Assembly (NCBI GenBank): GCA_946480785.1
Contig: CAMLLD010000115.1
Coordinates: forward strand, 1-12,750
Origin: an uncultured Blastocatellia bacterium
Lineage (GTDB): Bacteria; Acidobacteriota; Blastocatellia; Pyrinomonadales; Pyrinomonadaceae
Reading direction: 5' to 3'
DNA length: 12,750 nucleotides
Positions within the stretch are counted from its first letter, which is position 1. Every line of letters begins with the position of its first letter. The position numbers were made by a program, and so were the translations under genes. The notes below the pieces were generated by a model. It had not been told where the DNA came from. It did not search any database and saw only the letters and a program-made list of their open reading frames with translations. Of the stretch, positions 5,086 through 12,386 are shown one piece after another.

Positions 5086-7965
5086 ATGCAAGCCGTTCCC
5101 GTGGAAACCATCGCCCATTATCGGATCATCGAGCCCATCGGCGCCGGTGGCATGGGCGCGGTCTACAAAGCTTACGACAACAAGCTCCAGCGCGTCGTCG
5201 CGTTGAAGGTGCTGCCGCCGGAATACGTCTCGCAACAGGACCGCCGCCGCCGTTTCTTTCAGGAAGCACGCGCCGCTTCGGCGCTGACGCATCCACACAT
5301 CCTCACGATCTACGAAGTGGGCGAAGACGATGGCAAGCCTTACATCGCGATGGAGTACGTCGAAGGCGAAACGCTGCGACAGAAGATTAAAGCCAACAAC
5401 CTGCAACTGAAAGAAGCGGTCGACATCGCGATCCAGATCGCCGCCGGACTCGCACGCGCGCACGAGCTCGGCATCATTCATCGCGATCTCAAACCAGAAA
5501 ACTTGATGTTCAGCCGCGACGGCTTCGCGAAAATTCTCGACTTCGGTCTCGCGAAATTAGTAGCCGAACGCGAGCGCGCCCTCGTCGCCGACAGCGAACA
5601 AAAGACGTTGCTGCGCGGTGTCGAAACTGAGTCCGGCACGTTGATGGGCACGGTGAACTACATGGCCCCGGAACAGTTGCTGGGCCAACGCGTCGATCGC
5701 CGTTGCGACGTGTTTTCGTTTGGCGTGGTGCTGTGCGAAATGCTGACCGGCACGGCGCCGTTTGTACACGACAATCGCATCGACACGATGCACGCGATCC
5801 TGCATCGCGCGCCGCAATTTCCCGGCGACGGCCGGCCGCAGCTGCCGTTTGAAATGCAGCGCATCCTCACGAAAGCACTCGCCAAGACGCCGAAAGAACG
5901 TTACCAAACGATCGACGAACTCGCCGCGGAACTGAAACAGATCAAACGCGATCTCGAGCTCGGCAAGACGCTGCCTGTCGCTTCAACCACGCGCCTGGTC
6001 TTGAAACACATAACACCCGGCACGCGCGGCATCGATTACGAAAAAGAACTGAACGAAGCGCAGTTCAAGGCCGTGACAACGACTGAAGGGCCGCTGCTGA
6101 TCGTCGCGGGCGCGGGCACGGGCAAGACGCGAACGCTTGTGTATCGCGTAGCACGGCTCGTCGAGATGGGCGTGAAACCGGAGTCGATTCTCCTGTTGAC
6201 GTTTACGCGACGAGCCGCAGCCAGCATGTTGACACGTGCCGCTGCGCTCGCGGACGCGCGCTGCCAGCGCGTTTCCGGCGGCACGTTTCACTCGTTGGGC
6301 CATTCGGTGTTGCGCCGCTTCGCCAATGAAGCCGGCGTCGCCAAAAACTTCACCGTGTTGGACCAGAGCGACACGGAAGATCTGATCGATCTGTTGCGAC
6401 GCCAGATCAAGCTCACGCGCGAAAGACATTTTCCACGCAAGCGCACGATCGCCGCGATCTTCAGCATGATGGTCAATAAAGTGCAATCGCTGAAGCAGGT
6501 GCTGAACAACGAATACCCGCAGTTCATCGACGAGCGCCGCAATCTCGAAACGCTCTGCAAATCGTTCGAAGAGTTCAAACGCGCGCGCCACATGCTGACC
6601 TACGACGACCTGCTCGTGCGCTTTCGCGAAGCACTCGAAACCAGCGCGACGATGCGCGAGCAACTGGGCGATCAGTATCGCTACATCATGGTCGACGAGT
6701 ATCAGGACACGAACAAACTCCAGGCGCAGATCGTGAAACTATTGACGGCGCGACATGAAAACGTCGCGGTGGTCGGCGACGAGTTTCAGTCGATCTACTC
6801 GTTTCGCGGTGCGAGCCATCGCAACATGCTGGAGTTTCCCAAGCTCTTTCCCAAGGCGCAGATCATCAAGCTCGAAGAAAACTTTCGTAGCACACAGCCG
6901 ATTCTCGACGTCGCCAATGCCATCATCGCGGACGTCAAGGAGAGTTACAAAAAACGGCTTTATTCGCGCATCGACGGCGGTCAGCCGCCGGTCGTCGTCA
7001 GCGCGCACGACGAGAACGAGCAATCGCGTTTCGTGGCCCAACGCATCGCCGAGTTGCGCGACGAAGGCATACCGCTCGCGGAGATCGCGGTGCTGTTTCG
7101 TTCGAGCTCACATTCGTTCGATCTCGAAATCGAGCTCGGCAAACACAACGTCCCGTTTCGCAAGTTTGGCGGGATGCGGTTCGCGGAGTCGGCGCACATC
7201 AAGGACGCGCTCGCGTTTCTGCGCGTCGTCACGAAACCTTCAGACACGCTCTCGTGGTTTCGCGCGTTGAAGCTGATCGATCACATCGGCGACGCCACGG
7301 TCTATCAAATCCTCGAACATCTCGGCGTCGAACAGAAAGAGTTTCGCTCAACGCGCAGCAAGGCGGGCTTGTTCAAGAAGCTGCATCGCTTCCCTGCCCG
7401 GCCGGCTTACAAGACTCAACTCGTGCGACTCGCGCGCGTGCTGTGCACGGTCGTCGAGAGCAACACACCAAACGAACAGCTCTCAGCAGTGCTGCGCTTT
7501 TACCGGCCGCTGTTGAAGAACAAGTACGACGACGTGCAGCGGCGCGGGCGCGACCTCGAACACCTGCAATCGATCGCGAAGCGTTACAAGACCGCGGCCA
7601 AGTTGCTCGAAGACGTCGCGCTCGATCCGACGGAAGTGGTCCAGGGCAATACGCCGCGGCGCGGCAGCGGCTTCGTCACGCTCTCGACCGTCCACTCGGC
7701 GAAGGGTCTCGAATGGGACAACGTATTCCTGATCTGGATGACTGACGGCTGGTTTCCGGCGAACCGTTTTCAGGACGAGTTTGACGATTTCGAAGAAGAG
7801 CGCCGGCTGCTTTACGTCGCGACGACACGCGCGAAACGCGAGCTGCACTTCGTTTATCCGGCAGTCAACGTCTACGCCGGACCGGAAACCGACGGCATTC
7901 CAACTCTCTCGCGTTTTCTCGAACCCATCCCACCGACAATCTTGCCACACGCAGAATTGTCTTAG
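5086..7965 (+). CDS. Ser/Thr protein kinase-UvrD/PcrA-type helicase fusion
   Basis: A single 959-residue cytosolic protein joining two complete enzymes. Residues about 12-285 are a Hanks-type kinase: glycine loop IGAGGMGAVYKAYD, VALK lysine K41, helix C E60, HRDLKPEN with D134 and N139, DFG 152-154, APE 194-196, D208 and R272 conserved. A short linker (290-316) has no membrane segment. Residues about 317-930 are an SF1A helicase: Q-motif LNEAQFKAV, motif I AGAGTGKT (341-348), Ia LLTFTRRAA, II VDEYQD (536-541), III VVGDEFQSIYSFRGA, IV EENFRSTQ, V STVHSAKGLEWDNV, VI EERRLLYVATTRAK. All catalytic residues of both halves are present, so the protein should phosphorylate substrates and move along DNA. 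The frame opens with TTG at 5044, but ATG 5086 precedes the kinase fold directly; no ribosome-binding site is clear. The linkage suggests phosphorylation-controlled DNA repair or replication restart (inference). Confidence 0.94.
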   Translation: MQAVPVETIAHYRIIEPIGAGGMGAVYKAYDNKLQRVVALKVLPPEYVSQQDRRRRFFQEARAASALTHPHILTIYEVGEDDGKPYIAMEYVEGETLRQKIKANNLQLKEAVDIAIQIAAGLARAHELGIIHRDLKPENLMFSRDGFAKILDFGLAKLVAERERALVADSEQKTLLRGVETESGTLMGTVNYMAPEQLLGQRVDRRCDVFSFGVVLCEMLTGTAPFVHDNRIDTMHAILHRAPQFPGDGRPQLPFEMQRILTKALAKTPKERYQTIDELAAELKQIKRDLELGKTLPVASTTRLVLKHITPGTRGIDYEKELNEAQFKAVTTTEGPLLIVAGAGTGKTRTLVYRVARLVEMGVKPESILLLTFTRRAAASMLTRAAALADARCQRVSGGTFHSLGHSVLRRFANEAGVAKNFTVLDQSDTEDLIDLLRRQIKLTRERHFPRKRTIAAIFSMMVNKVQSLKQVLNNEYPQFIDERRNLETLCKSFEEFKRARHMLTYDDLLVRFREALETSATMREQLGDQYRYIMVDEYQDTNKLQAQIVKLLTARHENVAVVGDEFQSIYSFRGASHRNMLEFPKLFPKAQIIKLEENFRSTQPILDVANAIIADVKESYKKRLYSRIDGGQPPVVVSAHDENEQSRFVAQRIAELRDEGIPLAEIAVLFRSSSHSFDLEIELGKHNVPFRKFGGMRFAESAHIKDALAFLRVVTKPSDTLSWFRALKLIDHIGDATVYQILEHLGVEQKEFRSTRSKAGLFKKLHRFPARPAYKTQLVRLARVLCTVVESNTPNEQLSAVLRFYRPLLKNKYDDVQRRGRDLEHLQSIAKRYKTAAKLLEDVALDPTEVVQGNTPRRGSGFVTLSTVHSAKGLEWDNVFLIWMTDGWFPANRFQDEFDDFEEERRLLYVATTRAKRELHFVYPAVNVYAGPETDGIPTLSRFLEPIPPTILPHAELS

Positions 7966-7988
7966 TGGTGGTAAACTGTGCGCCCGTT

Positions 7989-8011
7989 AGCCCACGGATT
8001 ACACGGATGAC
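7989..8011 (+). repeat. Dispersed repeat copy that supplies the speD start codon
   Basis: AGCCCACGGATTACACGGATGAC fits the shared pattern CCACGGAT-ACACGGATGAC seen also at 3739-3825 and 12357-12386. The ATG inside it (8007-8009) is the start of the S-adenosylmethionine decarboxylase gene. Confidence 0.65.
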
Positions 8012-8399
8012 TCTCGGCACTGAATGGCTCATCGACGCAAGCGGCTGCGATGCAGACGCGCTTGCCGATCTCGAACGCCTCCGCGCAGTCTTCGCTCGCG
8101 TCATCAACGATCTCGAGCTCAACGTCGTCGGCGAGATCGCGTGGGCCAAGTTTTCCGAGCCTGGCGGCGTGAGCGGACTCGCATTGCTCTCGGAATCACA
8201 TCTCACCTGCCACACGTATCCCGAATTCGGCGCTGCGACTTTCAATCTTTACTGCTGTCGCGAACGCACGGCCTGGCCGTGGGAATACCGCCTGCGCGAG
8301 ATGCTCGGCGCTAAAGAAGTTCGCGTGCAAGTCTTCGAACGAATGCTCCACGCGTCCGATACGATGGCCGCACTCGAGGAGGCCGGAGCGCCCCGATGA
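8007..8399 (+). CDS. speD: S-adenosylmethionine decarboxylase proenzyme, prokaryotic (pyruvoyl) class
   Basis: Makes decarboxylated SAM, the aminopropyl donor for polyamine synthesis. The 130-residue proenzyme self-cleaves between E63 and S64 in LSESHLTCHTYPE; S64 becomes the pyruvoyl group. H69 and C84 stand at the spacings of the catalytic His and Cys of the Thermotoga-type enzyme. Length is right for the class 1B-type family. The frame is open upstream to a GTG at 7965, but the ATG at 8007 gives the usual family N-terminus (MTLGTEWLIDASGCD) and lies inside a dispersed repeat, without an obvious ribosome-binding site. The TGA overlaps the next ATG (ATGA), and the aminopropyltransferase-like gene lies three genes downstream, so it is the first gene of the polyamine operon. 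Confidence 0.93.
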   Translation: MTLGTEWLIDASGCDADALADLERLRAVFARVINDLELNVVGEIAWAKFSEPGGVSGLALLSESHLTCHTYPEFGAATFNLYCCRERTAWPWEYRLREMLGAKEVRVQVFERMLHASDTMAALEEAGAPR

Positions 8400-10360
8400 G
8401 TGTACTCACCGCGAATTGCCCGGCGTGTGGTGCGCCGGTCGAATTCAAGAGTGGTCAATCAATCGTCGTCATTTGTAGTTACTGTCGCTCCGCCGTCGCG
8501 CGCACCGATCGCGATCTCAAAGACCTCGGCAAAGTCGCCGAACTCGTCGAAACCGGTTCGCCGCTCGACGTCGGACTGCGCGGCAAATGGCGCGATCAAA
8601 CGTTCGAGCTCACGGGGCGCGCGCAGCTCGGTCACCAGATGGGCGGCCAGTGGGACGAGTGGTACGCGACGTTTTCAAACGGCTGGCTCGGCTGGCTCGC
8701 GGAAGCGCAGGGCCGGTTCTATCTCACGTTTCAATATCCGATTCCCGAAAACGTCAACGTTCCGTCGTTCGATCAGCTACAACTCGGGCAACAAGTTCCC
8801 GGTCTGCCCTGGCCCACGCCGCTGATGGTCGCGGAAACGGGCCGCGCCACCGCGCTCGGCGCGAAGGGCGAGATCCCATATCTGCTCACGCCCGGCGACA
8901 CGTATTTCTACGCCGATCTCTCCGGACCCGATCGCGGCTTCGGCACGCTCGACTACAACGAATCACCGCCGCTCGTTTTTATCGGCAACGAAGTCACGCT
9001 TGCGGAGCTCGGCATCACGACGACGCGCACGCCGGAACGTGAGGAGCGTCGTATCGACGCGGCGCAAGTGAGTTGTCCGCATTGTGGTGGTCCACTCGAA
9101 CTACGCGCGCCGGACAAGACCGAGCGCGTGACTTGTCCCAACTGCAATTCCCTTCTCGACGTCAATCAGGGAAAACTCCAGTTTTTGAAAGCGCTCGAGC
9201 AGCCTTCGTTTCAACCGCTGATTCCGCTCGGCACCACCGGCGACGTGCCCGAAGGAAAGATGACGGTCATCGGCGCGATGCAGCGCAGCGTGACGATCGA
9301 AGGCGTACAGTACTTCTGGAGCGAGTATCTGCTTTACAACCCGCAGATCGGTTTTCGCTGGCTCGTCGACAGCGACGATCATTGGAACTACGTGCGCGCA
9401 GTGCCGCCGGGCGAGATTGCGGAATCGATGAAGTACGCGAGTTATCGCGGCAAAAATTACCGCATCTTTCAGGACGCGCAGGCGCGAGTCGAAACCGTCG
9501 TCGGCGAGTTTTACTGGAAGGTCGAAGCGGGCGAGCAGGTGCGCGGCGTGGATTACGTCGCGCCGCCTTACATGCTGTCGAAGGAAGAGTCGCGAGTTTA
9601 CATCGCCGATCCGGAAGAACCTTCGAAAAAGCGGCGCGTTGCGGGTGAGATCAACTGGTCGCTCGGCACTTACGTCACGGTGCCGCAGATCGAAAAATCG
9701 TTCGGCGTGAAAGGCCTGCCGCGGCCGTCGAACATCGCGCCGAATCAGCCTTATAAGTACGGCTGGATTTACAAATACTGGCTCTTGCTTCTCGGCTTGC
9801 TGCTCGTCGTCGGCTTCATCTCCGTGATCATCGCTCCTTCAAGCAAGGACGTCTTCGAACAAACGGTGACCTTTCAACCGTTGCCCAACGAAGATGGCAC
9901 GCAGGTGTTCTTCAGTCAGCCTTTCGATCTCGCCGGGCGGCGCAACATCCGCATTACGGGCCAGTCGCCGGTCGAGAACACTTGGGTCTATCTCGAAGGT
10001 GATCTAATCAACGACGACACGGGAACCGTGCAGTCGTTTCCGATCGACATCTCTTATTACTACGGGGTCGAGGACGGCGAATCGTGGACTGAAGGCTCGC
10101 AGACCGATTCGGCTTACGCCTCGGCGCTGCCCGCTGGTCGCTACGTGCTGCGGCTGGAAGGACAGTGGGAACACTGGCAGCAACCCGCAACGGTTTCGAT
10201 TAAGGTCACACAAAACGTGCTGCACGGCATTAACTTTCTGATCGCACTGATCGTGATCTCGATTGCGCCCGTGTTGATGGGCATCTATCACATCGGTTTT
10301 GAACGGCGACGCTGGTCCGAAAGCATGTTCACCGAGAGCGGCTCGGACGATGACGATTGA
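8396..10360 (+). CDS. Double DUF4178 zinc-ribbon membrane protein
   Basis: A 654-residue protein with an internal duplication. Zinc ribbon 1 at 8-30 (CPACG...CSYC), a DUF4178-like domain at about 50-205; zinc ribbon 2 at 227-250 (CPHCG...CPNC), a second DUF4178-like domain at about 275-430 (VTIEGVQYFWSEYLLYNPQI, FYWKVEAGEQV). TM1 is about 458-480 (YKYWLLLLGLLLVVGFISVI). Then comes a beta-rich domain at about 485-605, presumably outside the membrane, that ends LPAGRYVLRLEGQW; TM2 about 611-632, then a short tail ending in four Asp. Biochemical role unknown. DUF4178 proteins are often found next to DUF350 and polyamine genes, which is the case here. Starts in ATGA overlap with speD, so it is translationally coupled. 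Two-membrane-span topology with a cytosolic N-terminus is inferred. Confidence 0.87.
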   Translation: MSVLTANCPACGAPVEFKSGQSIVVICSYCRSAVARTDRDLKDLGKVAELVETGSPLDVGLRGKWRDQTFELTGRAQLGHQMGGQWDEWYATFSNGWLGWLAEAQGRFYLTFQYPIPENVNVPSFDQLQLGQQVPGLPWPTPLMVAETGRATALGAKGEIPYLLTPGDTYFYADLSGPDRGFGTLDYNESPPLVFIGNEVTLAELGITTTRTPEREERRIDAAQVSCPHCGGPLELRAPDKTERVTCPNCNSLLDVNQGKLQFLKALEQPSFQPLIPLGTTGDVPEGKMTVIGAMQRSVTIEGVQYFWSEYLLYNPQIGFRWLVDSDDHWNYVRAVPPGEIAESMKYASYRGKNYRIFQDAQARVETVVGEFYWKVEAGEQVRGVDYVAPPYMLSKEESRVYIADPEEPSKKRRVAGEINWSLGTYVTVPQIEKSFGVKGLPRPSNIAPNQPYKYGWIYKYWLLLLGLLLVVGFISVIIAPSSKDVFEQTVTFQPLPNEDGTQVFFSQPFDLAGRRNIRITGQSPVENTWVYLEGDLINDDTGTVQSFPIDISYYYGVEDGESWTEGSQTDSAYASALPAGRYVLRLEGQWEHWQQPATVSIKVTQNVLHGINFLIALIVISIAPVLMGIYHIGFERRRWSESMFTESGSDDDD

Positions 10361-10373
10361 GGATTGAAACAAA

Positions 10374-10550
10374 ATGCTGAAAACACTCTACACGGTTATC
10401 GGTGTCGGCGTGGTGGGTTTGTACGCGATGGCCGCGATGCTCGGCTGGGAAATCACCGGCGGCTCGCGCCATCAGTTGCCGCCTGATGCGCGGCAGAATG
10501 GTTATCGCTCGTTCCACTTCTGGCACTACGGCTTGCACGGAGGAAAATGA
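10374..10550 (+). CDS. Unrecognised 58-residue single-TM protein
   Basis: Small open frame between the DUF4178 and DUF350 genes: MLKTLYTVIGVGVVGLYAMA... ending RSFHFWHYGLHGGK. Residues about 4-24 are a transmembrane segment; the rest is a polar, His- and aromatic-rich tail. I know no family for it. Support for it being real: it fills the gap between two coupled genes, its start follows the DUF4178 stop by 13 bp, its TGA overlaps the DUF350 ATG as ATGA, its codon use is like its neighbours, and the last codons double as the GGAGG ribosome-binding site of the next gene. Confidence 0.75.
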   Translation: MLKTLYTVIGVGVVGLYAMAAMLGWEITGGSRHQLPPDARQNGYRSFHFWHYGLHGGK

Positions 10551-10819
10551 TGCTGATCAATTCAACCCCTGGACTGGCGCTGTCACTCTTTGGATTTCTG
10601 GTCTCGATCGAAACACTGTTGCCTGTGCTCATCACGACCATCGTGTTTGTGCTGCTGGGCCTGATCACCTTTGCGCTCGCCTTCTTCGTGATCACGAAGG
10701 TGACGCCGTTCTCAGTGCGCAAGGAAATTGAAGACGACCAGAACACCGCGCTGGCGATCGTCATCGGTTCGATCATTCTCGGCACCGCGCTGATCATCGC
10801 CGCCGCGATCCACGGCTAA
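10547..10819 (+). CDS. DUF350 (YjfL-like) integral membrane protein
   Basis: A 90-residue membrane protein of the DUF350 family, role unknown. Three hydrophobic spans: about 9-22, about 25-49 (LLPVLITTIVFVLLGLITFA) and about 69-88. The family signature is the stretch PFSVRKEIEDDQNTALAIVI (54-73). Two adjacent ATG codons, 10547 and 10550, are possible starts; GGAGG at 10539-10543 is three bases from the first and six from the second, so 10550 fits spacing better while 10547 gives the ATGA overlap with the small upstream gene. In E. coli the DUF350 protein YjfL sits in the yjfI-yjfC gene group with a glutathionylspermidine-synthase-like gene, another polyamine connection (from memory). Confidence 0.9.
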   Translation: MMLINSTPGLALSLFGFLVSIETLLPVLITTIVFVLLGLITFALAFFVITKVTPFSVRKEIEDDQNTALAIVIGSIILGTALIIAAAIHG

Positions 10820-10849
10820 CACGACGCGCCAGATGTTTTTACCAGCGAC

Positions 10850-12355
10850 ATGAAACGCCCGCCGCTACTCTTTCTCAACGTTCTCATTGTCGCCACCTGC
10901 GGTCTGATTTATGAGCTCCTGGCGGGCACGCTCGCGAGTTATGTACTCGGCGATTCTGTCACTCAGTTTTCACTGATCATCGGCATCTATCTCTTCGCCA
11001 TGGGCGTCGGCTCGTGGCTCTCACGCTTCATCGAAAAAGGTCTCGCGAGACGCTTTGTCGACATCGAACTGGCGGTCGCCGTGCTCGGCGGTTTCTCGGC
11101 GCCGCTGTTGTTTCTGTCGTTCGCGCGCGTCAGTTATTTCTACGCGGTGCTCTACTTCATCGTGTTTGCGATCGGCGTGTTTGTCGGGCTCGAAATCCCG
11201 CTGTTGTTGCGGATTCTCAAGGATCAAGTCGAGTTCAAAGATTTGATTTCGCGTGTGCTCGCGTTTGACTACATCGGCGCGCTGCTCGCGTCGATCCTCT
11301 TTCCGATTTTGTTTGTGCCGAAGCTTGGACTCGTGCGCACCTCGTTGATCTTCGGGATGTTGAATGCGCTCGTGGCACTTTGGGGCACGTGGTTGATGCG
11401 TCCATTAATCAAGGGACGAATCACAGGCTTGCGCGTGCGCTCGGCAATCGTGCTCGCGCTGTTGCTGGTGGCCTTTGTTAAGGCAAACACGCTGACGTCG
11501 CTCGCCGAAGACGAGATGTTTGCGGATGAGATCGTCTACGCGAAAGACACGCCTTATCAGCGGATCGTGATCACGCGCGGGCGCGCGGGGTTTCAGTTGT
11601 TTCTGAACGGGAATTTGCAGTTCAGCTCGACGGATGAATATCGCTATCACGAGGCGTTGGTCCATCCGGCAATGTTGCTGTCGAACAATCCGCGACGCGT
11701 GCTGGTGTTGGGCGGCGGCGACGGACTCGCGTTGCGTGAGATTTTGAAGTATGCGTCGGTCGAGCACGTGACGCTCGTGGATCTCGATCCGAACATGACG
11801 CAGCTTTCGAGTCGGTTTCCGTTGCTGGCTGATTTGAATAAGGGATCTTTTAACGATGCGCGGGTTCAGGTGATCAACCAGGATGCGTTCATCTGGCTCG
11901 AACATACGACGGACCAGCCGTACGATGCGGCGATCGTCGACTTTCCGGATCCGAATTCGTTCGCTTTAGGGAAGCTTTACACGACGCGCTTTTATCGGCT
12001 GCTGCGAAATCGTTTGACGCTGAATGCGGGCGTGAGCGTGCAGGCGACGTCGCCGATGTTCGCGCGCAATTCTTACTGGTGCATCGTGCGCACGCTCGAA
12101 GCGGCGGGATTCGTCGTAAAGCCTTACTACACTGCGGTGCCGAGCTTCGGGCTTTGGGGCTTTGCGCTCGCGAGTGCGTCGCCATTCGAGCTCCCGACGA
12201 AGCCGCCGGACGGGCTGCGCTTTCTCGACGAGCAGACACTCGCGGCGATGTTTCGGTTGTCGAAAGATATCGAGCCCGTGCCGGTGGAGATCAATCGGCT
12301 CGATAACCAGGCGCTCGTCCGGTACTACGAGGGCGAGTGGCGGAAGTTTGAGTAG
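10850..12355 (+). CDS. Membrane-anchored spermidine synthase-like aminopropyltransferase
   Basis: A 501-residue protein: an N-terminal membrane domain of about seven spans (roughly 6-30, 38-58, 72-95, 98-120, 136-157, 160-184, 197-212) fused to a C-terminal aminopropyltransferase domain (about 220-450). The catalytic half keeps YRYHEALVHP (Y266, H267, E268), the SAM loop VLGGGDG (D291), VDLDP (D311), QDA (D345) and VDFPDP with D364 and D367, matching the residues that bind decarboxylated SAM and the diamine in SpeE. So it should transfer an aminopropyl group, but the acceptor is uncertain and could be a membrane or envelope molecule. Twice the length of soluble SpeE. It follows the DUF350 stop by 30 bp; no strong ribosome-binding site. 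Pairs functionally with speD in the same operon. Confidence 0.92.
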   Translation: MKRPPLLFLNVLIVATCGLIYELLAGTLASYVLGDSVTQFSLIIGIYLFAMGVGSWLSRFIEKGLARRFVDIELAVAVLGGFSAPLLFLSFARVSYFYAVLYFIVFAIGVFVGLEIPLLLRILKDQVEFKDLISRVLAFDYIGALLASILFPILFVPKLGLVRTSLIFGMLNALVALWGTWLMRPLIKGRITGLRVRSAIVLALLLVAFVKANTLTSLAEDEMFADEIVYAKDTPYQRIVITRGRAGFQLFLNGNLQFSSTDEYRYHEALVHPAMLLSNNPRRVLVLGGGDGLALREILKYASVEHVTLVDLDPNMTQLSSRFPLLADLNKGSFNDARVQVINQDAFIWLEHTTDQPYDAAIVDFPDPNSFALGKLYTTRFYRLLRNRLTLNAGVSVQATSPMFARNSYWCIVRTLEAAGFVVKPYYTAVPSFGLWGFALASASPFELPTKPPDGLRFLDEQTLAAMFRLSKDIEPVPVEINRLDNQALVRYYEGEWRKFE

Positions 12356-12356
12356 G

Positions 12357-12386
12357 GCCACAGATAAACACGAATGACACCGATTA
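12357..12386 (+). repeat. Dispersed repeat copy that supplies the FAD oxidoreductase start codon
   Basis: GCCACAGATAAACACGAATG followed by ACACCGATTA. It begins two bases after the aminopropyltransferase stop codon, and its ATG (12374-12376) falls at the same place in the repeat as the speD start at 8007. Confidence 0.6.

Noticed and set aside
5983..6663. 226-residue open frame on the minus strand
   Set aside because: Antisense to the helicase motifs of the kinase-helicase gene; no domain or ribosome-binding site.
7965..8006. GTG start extending speD by 14 residues
   Set aside because: The extension is encoded by spacer and repeat DNA and is not family-like; the ATG at 8007 gives the expected N-terminus.
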